Of a DNA stretch of 64,000 nt, positions 15,690 through 23,576 are shown one piece after another. The position numbers were made by a program, and so were the translations under genes. The notes below the pieces were generated by a model. That model saw only the letters and a list, made by a program, of their open reading frames with translations. It had not been told where the DNA came from and did not search any database. Numbering within the stretch: the first letter of the stretch is position 1; each line of letters opens with the position of its first letter. The DNA lies in NCBI RefSeq assembly GCF_000341225.1, contig NZ_ANAC01000018.1, forward strand, positions 1-64,000, read 5' to 3'. The DNA is from Nocardiopsis alba DSM 43377 (GTDB taxonomy: Bacteria > Actinomycetota > Actinomycetes > Streptosporangiales > Streptosporangiaceae).

Positions 15690-17474
15690 GTGTCGCTGTT
15701 CGGCCCGGCGGGGACACGGGGCGAGGTGGCCGACAACGGATCCCCCGAACCCGCCCGCGAGGGCCTCTACGTCCGGTTGCTCGGGCGGTTCGGTCTGCAT
15801 GTCGACGGTGCCCCTCTGAGCCTGCGCGGAGAACGTCGTCGAGCGCTGCTCGCGACCCTGCTGCTCAACGCGGGCAGGACCGTCTCCACGGCCTCTCTCA
15901 TCGCCCGTGTCTGGCACGAACCGGGGCCCGCCGCCAGGGGAGCGCTCCAGGTGCACGTCGCCCGGGTACGGGCCCTGCTCGCCCAGACCCTGGGACACCC
16001 CCTGATCCACAGCTCCGACGGCGGCTATCGGATCGAGCTCGACGACCATCGCAGTGACCTGCTGACGTTGAGGTCCCTGGTGCGGGAGGCCGATCTCGCG
16101 GCGGACCGGGGGGACACCGACGCCCACGCCGACCTGCTCGGCGAGGCCCTGTCACTGTGGCGCGGCCCTGTGCTGGCCGACATCGACTCGCCCCTGCTGA
16201 GGGAACACGACGTGCCGCCGCTCCACGAGGAGCTGCTGCGCGTGGCGGAGACCGGCTTCGGCGCGGCACTGGCACGTGGTGAGCACGAGAGGGTCGCCAC
16301 CCGTATCGCCTCCATCACCGCCGACCACCCCCAGCGTGAACCCCTCGTCCGGGTCCAGATGATCGCCCTCTACCGCTGCGGGCGTCGGAGCGAGGCCCTG
16401 CGCGTCTACTCGCGCACCCGTGCGGCTCTGGCCCAGGCGCTCGGCGTCGATCCGGGGCGGGAACTCCAGGACACCTTCCACGGCGTCCTGAGGGGGGACC
16501 TGGACGATCGGCCCGAGCACGGGCCCCTTCCCGCCGGGGCTCTGCGGGGTGGGGACGGCGTCCCACGATCAGTGGTGCCCCGCCAGCGCTCCCACCGCGA
16601 CGTCCACGCCCGTACCGTCCGAGGAGGGGGCAGGGGGAGGCGGGGTCTCGTGCCCGCGGAACTCCCGGCCGCCCCTCGCGGCCTCATCGGACGCGCCGAC
16701 GCCCTGGCCGAGCTCGATCGTCTCGTCGACCCCTGTTCGACCACCCCCGGGAGCGTCCTGGTCCGCGGCCCGGCGGGGGCGGGAGGCAGCGCTCTCGCGC
16801 TCTACTGGGCGTATTCGGTGACCTCTCACTTTCCCGACGGCCAGCTCTACGTCAACCTGCGCGACGCGGACGGCGAGCCACGAGAACCGGGGGAGGTGGT
16901 GCGACGCCTGGTCCGCTCGCTGTCGGTGGGGGCGGTGGGCACCGGTCCCTCGGACATCGGGGCCGACGAGCCGGAGGAGGCGGCGGCCCGTCTGCGTTCC
17001 CTGCTGGCCGGGCGGCGGGTGCTCGTGGTCCTGGACAACGCCGCGACCGCCCGCCAGGTGCGGCCACTCCTGCCGGGCGGGCCCGGCAGCGCGGCGGTGG
17101 TGACCAGCCGCAACTGGCTCACGGACCTGCTGGTCAGGGACGGGCTCCGAGCGCTCCCCGTGGGAGCTCTGGAGACGGAGGACGCCGTGGCGTTGCTGCG
17201 CTCGCTCCTGGGAACGGACCGGCACCGAGGGGAGACGCTGCGTCGGGTCGCGGAGCTGGCCGGACGGCTGCCGCTGTCGCTGAGGATGGCCGTGGCCTGG
17301 TTGGACGCCCACCCGGAGCGGGACGCCGAGGAACTGGTGCGATTGGTGGAACGGGTGGACCCGGCGCGCGGGGTCTCTCCCACGGCCAGGATGGCCGCGG
17401 TCCTGCGCGCCGGGCCCCTGGGCTCGGGCACGGCCGCGGGGAAGTACCGGTCGGGCGCCGAGCACCCGACCTGA
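15690..17474 (+). CDS. SARP/AfsR-like regulator with defective NB-ARC P-loop
   Basis: Residues 20-105 form an OmpR-type winged helix (VRLLGRFGLHVDGAPLSL, LIARVWHEP). Residues 112-260 form the BTAD domain typical of Streptomyces antibiotic regulatory proteins. An NB-ARC/STAND-like ATPase follows from about residue 330, with Walker B RVLVVLDNAA and the sensor VVTSRNW. Walker A reads GPAGAGGSA: Gly366 stands where Lys is required. The protein ends soon after the ATPase, without the TPR arm of AfsR (594 versus about 990 residues). The GTG at 15690 follows GGAGG by eight bases. It is divergent from murR. Targets are unknown; the PKS lies 18 kb away. Confidence 0.85.
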   Translation: MSLFGPAGTRGEVADNGSPEPAREGLYVRLLGRFGLHVDGAPLSLRGERRRALLATLLLNAGRTVSTASLIARVWHEPGPAARGALQVHVARVRALLAQTLGHPLIHSSDGGYRIELDDHRSDLLTLRSLVREADLAADRGDTDAHADLLGEALSLWRGPVLADIDSPLLREHDVPPLHEELLRVAETGFGAALARGEHERVATRIASITADHPQREPLVRVQMIALYRCGRRSEALRVYSRTRAALAQALGVDPGRELQDTFHGVLRGDLDDRPEHGPLPAGALRGGDGVPRSVVPRQRSHRDVHARTVRGGGRGRRGLVPAELPAAPRGLIGRADALAELDRLVDPCSTTPGSVLVRGPAGAGGSALALYWAYSVTSHFPDGQLYVNLRDADGEPREPGEVVRRLVRSLSVGAVGTGPSDIGADEPEEAAARLRSLLAGRRVLVVLDNAATARQVRPLLPGGPGSAAVVTSRNWLTDLLVRDGLRALPVGALETEDAVALLRSLLGTDRHRGETLRRVAELAGRLPLSLRMAVAWLDAHPERDAEELVRLVERVDPARGVSPTARMAAVLRAGPLGSGTAAGKYRSGAEHPT

Positions 17475-17652
17475 GTGTGCGGCACGGGCCTTACGTTCGG
17501 TTTTCAGTCGCGGCGCGTCGGGTGCGGGGAAGGACCGAAGGTCATCCGAAAGGCGGGCCCGGGTATGTGTTCCGTCAACGAACGGTTGTGAGATCGACCG
17601 GATCTTCGGTGAGGGGTGCTCAGTGGTCCCATGAGTCGCTAGTGTCAACCCC

Positions 17653-17838
17653 ATGACGCAGAACAACGATCCCAGCATGGACCCGGCGGGTACCACACAG
17701 CACTTCCGCCGTTTCGTCGACGAGAACCCCGAGCCCGAGGAGGCCCCGCGCCGCCCCATCCTGCCGTTGGTGCTGGCGGGTGTGGGTGTGCTTCTGGCCA
17801 TCGCGATCATCGTCGCCCTGGTCCTGGCGTTCTCCTGA
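17653..17838 (+). CDS. Small single-span membrane protein
   Basis: This 61-residue protein has a charged, Pro/Glu-rich N-terminal half (TTQHFRRFVDENPEPEEAPRR) and one C-terminal transmembrane helix (PLVLAGVGVLLAIAIIVALVL), giving an N-in, tail-anchored shape. There is no ribosome site, but TAGTGT ends seven bases before the ATG, so a leaderless message is likely. Codon-position GC is high, which supports a real gene. I recognise no named family. Confidence 0.65.
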   Translation: MTQNNDPSMDPAGTTQHFRRFVDENPEPEEAPRRPILPLVLAGVGVLLAIAIIVALVLAFS

Positions 17839-17961
17839 CGGACGCCACCCCGTGACGGGGCCGACCCAGGCCGGCCCCGCGAACGGTTCGCGACCACTCC
17901 GCGGCCCTGCTAGAGTTAACTCCGTTGCCGCAGAGAGCCGGAAGGCCTCGGCGGGGAACAG

Positions 17962-18035
17962 GCGTCATTAGCTCAGTTGGTCAGAGCAGCTGACTCTTAA
18001 TCAGCGGGTCCGGGGTTCGAGTCCCTGATGACGCA
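17962..18035 (+). tRNA. tRNA-Lys (anticodon CTT), copy 1
   Basis: A complete cloverleaf: acceptor GCGTCAT pairs with ATGACGC, the D-arm is GCTCAGTTGGTCAGAGC, and the anticodon loop CTCTTAA reads CTT. The T-arm is CGGGG-TTCGAGT-CCCTG and the discriminator is A. The 3' CCA is not fully encoded (CCG follows). Confidence 0.97.
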
Positions 18036-18042
18036 CCGGAGC

Positions 18043-18085
18043 CGAAGGGCCCGGACGACGGAAGTACCGTCGTCCGGGCCCTTCG
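18043..18085 (+). terminator. Strong hairpin after tRNA-Lys copy 1
   Basis: A 19-bp perfect stem (18043-18061 with 18067-18085) with loop AAGTA starts seven bases after the tRNA. Confidence 0.8.
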
Positions 18086-18242
18086 TCGTCCCACGGGTTC
18101 GGGCGTGTGACGTGGTCGAACATCTCGCGTGGTCTGGAGCACAACATCGGAGGAAGGGGGTCGAACGGCGCGAGCCGCTCGGAAGTTCCTGTAGAGTTGA
18201 GTTCGTTGCCGCGGAGAGCCGGAAGGTCTCGGCGGGAAGCGG

Positions 18243-18316
18243 GCGCCATTAGCTCAGTTGGTCAGAGCAGCTGACTCTTAATCAGCGGGTCCGGGGTTCG
18301 AGTCCCTGATGGCGCA
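18243..18316 (+). tRNA. tRNA-Lys (anticodon CTT), copy 2
   Basis: Same as copy 1 except for two compensating acceptor changes (GCGCCAT with ATGGCGC), so pairing is kept. Here CCA is encoded (18317-18319). The paired substitution argues that both copies are functional. Confidence 0.97.
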
Positions 18317-18323
18317 CCACATG

Positions 18324-18358
18324 ATCCCGGTCGGAGGGCGAAGCCCACCGGCCGGGAT
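18324..18358 (+). terminator. Hairpin after tRNA-Lys copy 2
   Basis: ATCCCGGTCGG and CCGGCCGGGAT form an 11-bp stem with one wobble pair, followed by TTCTT. Confidence 0.65.
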
Positions 18359-18596
18359 TCTTCGTGTTCAGGGGTCTGTCGGGAGACTGTCGGGGGGCCG
18401 TCGGTCGGTTCTGTCCTTACCCTCCTCTAAAGTTCTTTTCGGTTCTTCGCACATGTCCTGATCGTTACGCCACATGGGGTTTCGTCCCGTGGCCCCTCCG
18501 TGACCAGGCTGAATCGGATTGACAGTCAGGGCTTGTGTGGTGAATTGTCTTCCTGCCATCCCCCTCTCACATCCCTTGACCCGACCGGAGCCATCA

Positions 18597-19157
18597 ATGC
18601 CCGCTCTCTCCCCTGCCCTCCGTAACATCTCCCTCACCGTGGGTGCCGTCGCGGCCGCCTTCGCCCTGTCCTCCTGCGGGATCGCGCAGTCCATCATTCA
18701 AGAGGCGGCCGGTGGCGCCGACGGCGGTTCCGGTGGCACCACCGGGACCGACTCCGGCGCCGGCAGCGTCGGCTCCAACGAGAACAACGTGATGGAGCTC
18801 ACCGTCGGTGACTGCTTCAACGAGTCCGAGATGAACTCGGCCCTCATGGGCTCCGAGGTCCAGGGCGTCCCCGTGGTCGACTGCTCGGAGCCGCACGACT
18901 CCGAGTTCTTCTACAGCGAGATCCTCCCGGAGGGCGACTTCCCCGGCACGGAGTCGGTCAACGCCTCCGCCGAGGAGGCCTGCTACGGCCAGCCCTTCAT
19001 GGACTTCGTCGGCGTCGACTACGCGGTCTCCGAGATCTACGCCTCGTACCTGACCCCGATCGAGGCGGGCTGGGAGGCCGGTGACCGCGAGATCCTCTGC
19101 TACGTCATGCTCCCGGACGAGACCACGACCGGCACCCTCGAAGGCGCCGGCCGCTAG
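18597..19157 (+). CDS. Septum-formation-family lipoprotein
   Basis: The 186-residue protein starts with a lipoprotein signal: a hydrophobic stretch ending ALSSCG, with Cys as the lipidation site near residue 24. A Gly/Ser/Thr-rich linker follows, then a domain typical of the actinobacterial Septum_form/DUF4190-associated family (LTVGDCFNE, VPVVDCSEPHDSEFFY, CYGQPFMDFVG, LCYVM). Four cysteines spaced this way probably make two disulfides. It should sit outside the cell, anchored in the membrane. GGAG precedes the ATG at 18597 by seven bases; an upstream in-frame GTG extension lacks a site. Its link to septation rests on the family name only. Confidence 0.8.
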   Translation: MPALSPALRNISLTVGAVAAAFALSSCGIAQSIIQEAAGGADGGSGGTTGTDSGAGSVGSNENNVMELTVGDCFNESEMNSALMGSEVQGVPVVDCSEPHDSEFFYSEILPEGDFPGTESVNASAEEACYGQPFMDFVGVDYAVSEIYASYLTPIEAGWEAGDREILCYVMLPDETTTGTLEGAGR

Positions 19158-19285
19158 CTCGTATCCCGGACACGGAGAGAATTCGTGTTCGGGCGGAACC
19201 GTTCTCGCTTCGGACGCGTCTGCTCCTGATGTACCGGTCGTCGAGCCTCGACCGGTCCCGTTACGAGCGAACCGATGGAGTGAGC

Positions 19286-19783
19286 ATGCCGTCCGCGACA
19301 CGTCGTCCCCAGCGCGATCACCTCGCCTCGGGCGCGGCGGTGGGCACGGCGCTCACCCTCTCGGAACGCGGACTTCCGTCGCCCCCTCCCTTCTCCCACG
19401 ATGACGCGGAGCCCGTCCCTGCCCCGGAGACCGCCATCGTCGAGACGGAGGAGCCGGAGACCTTCGAGAACGAGAAGCCGTTCGCCATCGAGACGCCCCT
19501 GACCCTCGGCGAAGAGGACCAGGACGCCCTGACCCTCGAGGCGGACGTCGACCACACGGTGGCCCGTGCCGATTCGGCGCGGGCCACCGCTCCGTTCCCC
19601 GGAGCCCGGATGGTCGGAACTCAGCCGATCGGTGCCGTCGGTACGGGCCCGGCCTGCGGGAGCGGTCGGCCCGGCTCCCAGAGGGGTGCGATCGGCGCCT
19701 CGTCCGGAACGTCGGTGACCGACGTGGGTCGAGGTCGACCCGGGCAGGTCGTATCGTCGGGCAGATCCCCGTCGATCAGGTAG
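19286..19783 (+). CDS. Hypothetical acidic protein (uncertain)
   Basis: The frame opens at an ATG with GGAG five bases upstream and has strong third-position GC over its first 110 residues. These residues are Pro/Glu/Thr-rich (ETAIVETEEPETF, LTLGEEDQDALTLEADVD). No signal peptide and no known domain are seen. Oddly, it reads straight through a 14-bp hairpin at 19558-19588 and then overlaps the last 163 bases of the convergent peptidase gene, where its codon use becomes poor. Either the gene is real with a misplaced stop (frameshift near 19550-19620), or the frame is open by chance. Moderate support only. Confidence 0.4.
   Translation: MPSATRRPQRDHLASGAAVGTALTLSERGLPSPPPFSHDDAEPVPAPETAIVETEEPETFENEKPFAIETPLTLGEEDQDALTLEADVDHTVARADSARATAPFPGARMVGTQPIGAVGTGPACGSGRPGSQRGAIGASSGTSVTDVGRGRPGQVVSSGRSPSIR
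19558..19588 (-). terminator. Hairpin after the aminopeptidase gene
   Basis: GGTGGCCCG pairs with CGGGCCACC and the stem continues through GCCG/CGGC with a three-base loop, about 14 bp in all. It lies 33 bases beyond the peptidase stop on the minus strand. Confidence 0.6.
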
Positions 19784-21246
19784 GAGTCCACCTTCTCCCG
19801 CACGCACGGGTACGGGTCCTGAGCGCCGACCCCGGGCAGATAGAAGCCGTGGGCCCCGTCATCGGTGACGGTGATCAGCGGGCCGTCGAGCCGTTCGGCC
19901 AGGCTCACCGACCCGGCGAGCGGGGTCTGCGGGTCGAACTCGCCACCGATGATCACCCCCGGCTCGTAACCGTCCCGGGTCACCTCGACCGGAGCCTCGG
20001 TCGGCCGATACTCGGTGAAGGTACAGCTCTGGACCGCGGCGAAGAAGGCTCCGACCCCGAACGGGTAGAGCTCCCGGTGCTCACGGACGTCCTGCCGGTA
20101 GGTGGAGATCCGTCGCGGCCACTCCGCCTCGCACACCAGCGCGGAGAAGAGGTCCATGTTGGAGGCGTACAGAGTCGGGTCGATGTCGGGGAGCTCCCTC
20201 TGGAGCGGGGGAGGCGGCACCTCCTTCTCTTCGAGGGCGAGCGCGGCCAGGAAGGGAGCGGTCTCGGCCCAGGACTCCTGGTAACGGGCGTACTCGCCGG
20301 CCGAGGCGTCGAAGAACGCCCCGTCGTAGGCCTCGCCGCCCATCCCCGGAACGTCGGTACGGGGTTCCTCGGTGAGTCGGGCCGAGGTCGTGTGGAAGGT
20401 GTCCATGACTTCCGTCGTGGTGGAGCCGAGCCCGTACTCGTCGTTCTGCTCGGCGATCCACTCCGCGTATCGTTCGACCCCCTCGGTGTAGCCGGGGGCC
20501 TGGTTCATGAAGGTCGCGCGCCAGATCTCGTCCGGGTCGATCGCGCTGTCCAGGACGCTGCGGTCCAGGCGTTCGGGGAACAGACTTCCGTACACCGCGC
20601 CCAGGTAGGTGCCGTAGGAGTAGCCGAGGTAGTTGAGCCTCTCCTCGCCCAGGACGGCGCGGACCACGTCCATGTCACGTGCGGTGTTGGCGGTGGTCAT
20701 GTGCCGGCGGAGTTCGCCTTGGGCGGCGTCGCAGGCCCGGCTGTAGCGGATCGTCTCGCGAGTGTACGCGGAGATCTCGGCGTCCGTGGGTCGCGGGCCC
20801 ATCATGGGGAAATCGACACCGCAGTCGAGCGGGGTGGAGGCGCCGACGCCGCGCGGGTCCATGCCGATGATGTCGTAGACCTCGTTGAGCTCCGTTCCGG
20901 CGTAGCCGGTGGCGGAGAGTCGGGCCGGGCCGCCGGGGCCGCCGAAGTTGAGGAACAGGGCCCCGCGCGCGGCCTCGGGGTCGGTGGCGGGGATACGTAG
21001 GACGCCCAGTTCGATGCGTTCTCCGTCGAGGTCGGAGTAGTCGAGGGGGACCTCGACGCGCGCGCACTCCAGGGAGGAGAGGATCTCCTCCTCACAAGGG
21101 GTCCAGTCGATCTCCTGCTCGTGGAAGAGGACGGGCTCGGGGAGAGGGGTGTCGGCCGTCGCCGGTGAGGCCGCGATCAGGGTCAGGGCCAGCCCGGAGG
21201 CCAGGACCGCGGCGGTTCCGCGTACGGCCGGGTGTTTCGGGGGCAC
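19621..21246 (-). CDS. Secreted tripeptidyl aminopeptidase-like alpha/beta hydrolase
   Basis: This 541-residue exported serine hydrolase belongs to the Streptomyces SlpD/SlpE and TAP family, which removes N-terminal tripeptides. A Sec signal peptide (about residues 1-32) ends ASPATA-D. The oxyanion-type region NFGGPGGPA precedes MDPRGVGAS. The nucleophile elbow is GYSYGT, the acid is in GGEFDPQTP and the histidine in DDGAHGFY. The C-terminal TAP_C domain carries paired cysteines (CTF, YPCVREK, DDTTCPG). The GTG at 21246 follows GGAGGAG by nine bases. It is divergent from the peptide/sugar ABC importer, so it may supply extracellular peptides to that system, though nothing proves this. Confidence 0.88.
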   Translation of the reverse strand: MPPKHPAVRGTAAVLASGLALTLIAASPATADTPLPEPVLFHEQEIDWTPCEEEILSSLECARVEVPLDYSDLDGERIELGVLRIPATDPEAARGALFLNFGGPGGPARLSATGYAGTELNEVYDIIGMDPRGVGASTPLDCGVDFPMMGPRPTDAEISAYTRETIRYSRACDAAQGELRRHMTTANTARDMDVVRAVLGEERLNYLGYSYGTYLGAVYGSLFPERLDRSVLDSAIDPDEIWRATFMNQAPGYTEGVERYAEWIAEQNDEYGLGSTTTEVMDTFHTTSARLTEEPRTDVPGMGGEAYDGAFFDASAGEYARYQESWAETAPFLAALALEEKEVPPPPLQRELPDIDPTLYASNMDLFSALVCEAEWPRRISTYRQDVREHRELYPFGVGAFFAAVQSCTFTEYRPTEAPVEVTRDGYEPGVIIGGEFDPQTPLAGSVSLAERLDGPLITVTDDGAHGFYLPGVGAQDPYPCVREKVDSYLIDGDLPDDTTCPGRPRPTSVTDVPDEAPIAPLWEPGRPLPQAGPVPTAPIG

Positions 21247-21514
21247 GGGGGGTCTCCTCCGTCTTCTGGGGTGCCGCGGAGGAGGGCGGGGGCTCCCCGG
21301 CGGTGTGGTCGTGCGGCAACCGTACGAATCGGACCCTGTCTTCGAACACTCACAAATGTCATCACTCGGTCCAATGGCCGAATGAGGACGTTTCTCCTGT
21401 TGCCTTATGGGCTGTTTGTCATCTTTTGTTCTTTTTGTGATGCCGATCATGTCGCACGAAAGACGCCTTTTGGTCACGAGGGTGGTGTGAGCCACATGAG
21501 GGGCGTTACCGTGA

Positions 21515-21545
21515 TCATCTATTAGGAAAGTTTCCTAATAGATGA
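21515..21545. promoter_or_regulatory. 31-bp perfect palindromic operator before the ABC operon
   Basis: Fifteen-base arms (21515-21529 and 21531-21545) surround a single G; the core is TTAGGAAA-G-TTTCCTAA. It ends 47 bases before the chosen GTG start. The core reminds me of operators of ROK-family sugar-responsive repressors in streptomycetes, a recollection I cannot check. It is almost certainly a dimer-binding site that controls the importer. Confidence 0.75.
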
Positions 21546-21592
21546 AAGAGGTCCCTTCACCTCAGCTGTCCCCCCATGCCCGAAGGAGCCCC

Positions 21593-22681
21593 GTGGCCAC
21601 CGAACTCGCGGCCGCCCCACCACCGGAGACCGGTGATTCGGGGCCCTCCGCCCCCCGGAAGTCCAGACCCCTCCTCGCACGGATCTGGCGCAACTACGTG
21701 TTCGTCAAGGTCCGCAAGGCCGCCGTCGTGGTCTTCGTCGTGGCCAACGTGACGTTCTTCCTGGGACGCGCGATGCCGGGCGACCCGATCGACGTCATGG
21801 CGGGCCGCCTCACCCAGGGCGGCATGTCGATGAACGAGGCACGCGCCATCGCGATGCACTCGCTCGCCTACGACCCCGACGCCCCCCTCTACGAGCAGTG
21901 GTGGGAGTTCATCACCGGGATCCTCACCTTCGACCTCGGCGGCACCATCAACCGGCCCGGATTCAGCGTCACCGACGCCATCGGCGCCTATCTCCCCTGG
22001 ACGCTCTTCAGCATCGGCGTCGGCACGCTCATCGCCATCTCCCTGGGCCTGGCCCTGGGCATGGTCATGGCCTACAAGCGCAACAAGGTCGTCGACCACG
22101 TCCTCAGTGTCGTCGCCTCGGTCCTGGGCGCCATCCCCAACTACCTCATCGCCATGGTGCTCGTCGTCGGTGGAGGCATGTACCTGGGGTGGTTCAACCC
22201 GATCGAACTACGGGGCACGCTCAGCCCCGGGGTCCAGCCGGAGTTCTCGTTCGTCTTCATCGGAGACGCGTTCTTCCACGCGGCCCTGCCGATCATCACC
22301 TACGTGCTCGCCATCATCGGCACCTGGATGCTCATCATGAAGGCCTCCACCACCGAGGTGCTCGGCGAGGACTACGTGACGGTCGCCCGCGCCCGCGGTC
22401 TGCGCGACGCGCGCATCGCCACCGCCTACGTCGGACGCAACGCCGTCCTGCCCCTGGTGGCCCAGATCGCCATCTCCTTCGGCACCCTCGTCGGCGGCGC
22501 GATCTTCGTGGAACAGGTCCTGGTCTACAAGGGGGTCGGCGGACTCCTGCTGGACGCGGTCAACTACCGCGACTACCCGCTGCTCCAAGGCCTGCTCATC
22601 ATCATCACCTCGTGCGTGGTGATCGCCAACCTCGTCTCCGACCTGCTCTACAGCAGGCTCGATCCGCGCATCCAGAACTGA
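21593..22681 (+). CDS. ABC transporter permease (OppB/DppB type)
   Basis: The 362-residue inner-membrane protein has six predicted spans, with the long first periplasmic loop typical of OppB/DppB. The EAA signature lies near residue 260 (EDYVTVARARGLRDARI). It forms the channel of a family-5-type importer with the next permease. I prefer the GTG at 21593, four bases after AAGGAG, to the in-frame ATG at 21542, which lies inside the operator palindrome. It is the first gene of a six-gene operon with short gaps or overlaps throughout. Confidence 0.88.
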   Translation: MATELAAAPPPETGDSGPSAPRKSRPLLARIWRNYVFVKVRKAAVVVFVVANVTFFLGRAMPGDPIDVMAGRLTQGGMSMNEARAIAMHSLAYDPDAPLYEQWWEFITGILTFDLGGTINRPGFSVTDAIGAYLPWTLFSIGVGTLIAISLGLALGMVMAYKRNKVVDHVLSVVASVLGAIPNYLIAMVLVVGGGMYLGWFNPIELRGTLSPGVQPEFSFVFIGDAFFHAALPIITYVLAIIGTWMLIMKASTTEVLGEDYVTVARARGLRDARIATAYVGRNAVLPLVAQIAISFGTLVGGAIFVEQVLVYKGVGGLLLDAVNYRDYPLLQGLLIIITSCVVIANLVSDLLYSRLDPRIQN

Positions 22682-22697
22682 GGGGGACGACGACACC

Positions 22698-23576
22698 ATG
22701 GCCGTCACCACCACGGCGCCCGCCACCGGGGTCTGGGGCACCATCTGGCAGGGCATCACCCGGAGCACCAGCGGTTTCATCGGACTCTGCCTGGTCATCG
22801 GCGTTCTGCTCTTCGCCTTCGTCGGGCCCCTGCTGATCGACCACCACAACCCCACGGACGTCTCCAGGATCTGGGGGCCGATGAGCGCCGAGCACTGGCT
22901 CGGTACCAACCACGAGGGCAAGGACACCTTCACCCAGCTCGTCCTGGGCGGGCGCGAACCCATCCTCGTCGGTTTCATGGCCGCCCTCATCACGGTCGCC
23001 ATCGCCGTCGTCCTCGGCGCGGTCGCCGGGTACGTCCGAGGCCGGATCGACCACCTGCTGCTCCAGCTCACCGACATCACGATGACCATTCCGTTCATCG
23101 TCCTGATGCTGGTCATCGCGTCCTTCTACCGCACCTCCTCTCCGATGGTGGTCTCCTTCATCATCGGTCTGGTCACCTGGCCCTTCCTGATGCGATCGAT
23201 CCGGGCGCAGGTGCTCACCCTCAAGGAACGCGAGTTCATCGAGGCCGCCCGCCTCCAGGACCTGGGCACCGCCCGGATCATCTTCGTCGAGGTGCTGCCC
23301 AACATGCTGGGCTACATCTTCATCAACTTCATCATCGCCATCACCAACGCGATCTACGCCGTGGTCGGCATGTACCTGCTGGGCCTGTTGCCCAGCACCG
23401 CCGACAACTGGGGCCTGATGATCCAGCAGGCCTGGGACAACAACGCCTTCCTCCTGCCCCAGGCGGCGCCCTTCCTGATCGCCCCGATGGTCATGATCAT
23501 GCTCTTCCAGATCGGGCTCGTCACCATGACCCGATCCCTGGAACAGGCCCTCAACCCCCGACTCCGGGACAGGTGA
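22698..23576 (+). CDS. ABC transporter permease (OppC/DppC type)
   Basis: A 292-residue partner permease with an N-terminal OppC_N segment (GFIGLCLVIGVLLFAFVG, then HWLGTNHEGKDTFTQLV) and an EAA loop (KEREFIEAARLQDLGTARI). Five to six spans are visible. GAGGGGG lies before the ATG, 17 bases after the upstream stop. It overlaps the next gene by four bases (GTGA), so the two are translationally coupled. Substrate specificity is set mainly by the binding protein at 25918. Confidence 0.9.
   Translation: MAVTTTAPATGVWGTIWQGITRSTSGFIGLCLVIGVLLFAFVGPLLIDHHNPTDVSRIWGPMSAEHWLGTNHEGKDTFTQLVLGGREPILVGFMAALITVAIAVVLGAVAGYVRGRIDHLLLQLTDITMTIPFIVLMLVIASFYRTSSPMVVSFIIGLVTWPFLMRSIRAQVLTLKEREFIEAARLQDLGTARIIFVEVLPNMLGYIFINFIIAITNAIYAVVGMYLLGLLPSTADNWGLMIQQAWDNNAFLLPQAAPFLIAPMVMIMLFQIGLVTMTRSLEQALNPRLRDR

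Larger units (their letters stand above)
17911..18316. repeat. Tandem duplication carrying tRNA-Lys and its leader
   Basis: About 125 bases (17911-18035) recur at 18192-18316 with a constant 281-base offset, including TAGAGTT, the leader GTTGCCGC...GAGAGCCGGAAGG and the whole tRNA. The shared TAGAGT is a likely -10 box, so each copy has its own promoter. Intervening terminators are unrelated in sequence. Confidence 0.85.

Noticed and set aside
15690-17474. The SARP gene as cluster-specific activator of the PKS
   Set aside because: It lies 18 kb away, divergent from murR, with many unrelated genes between; no shared binding repeats were found.
17962-18316. tRNA-Lys genes as an integration site of a mobile element
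   Set aside because: No integrase, excisionase or partial tRNA copy was seen nearby; the repeat is a full functional duplication.
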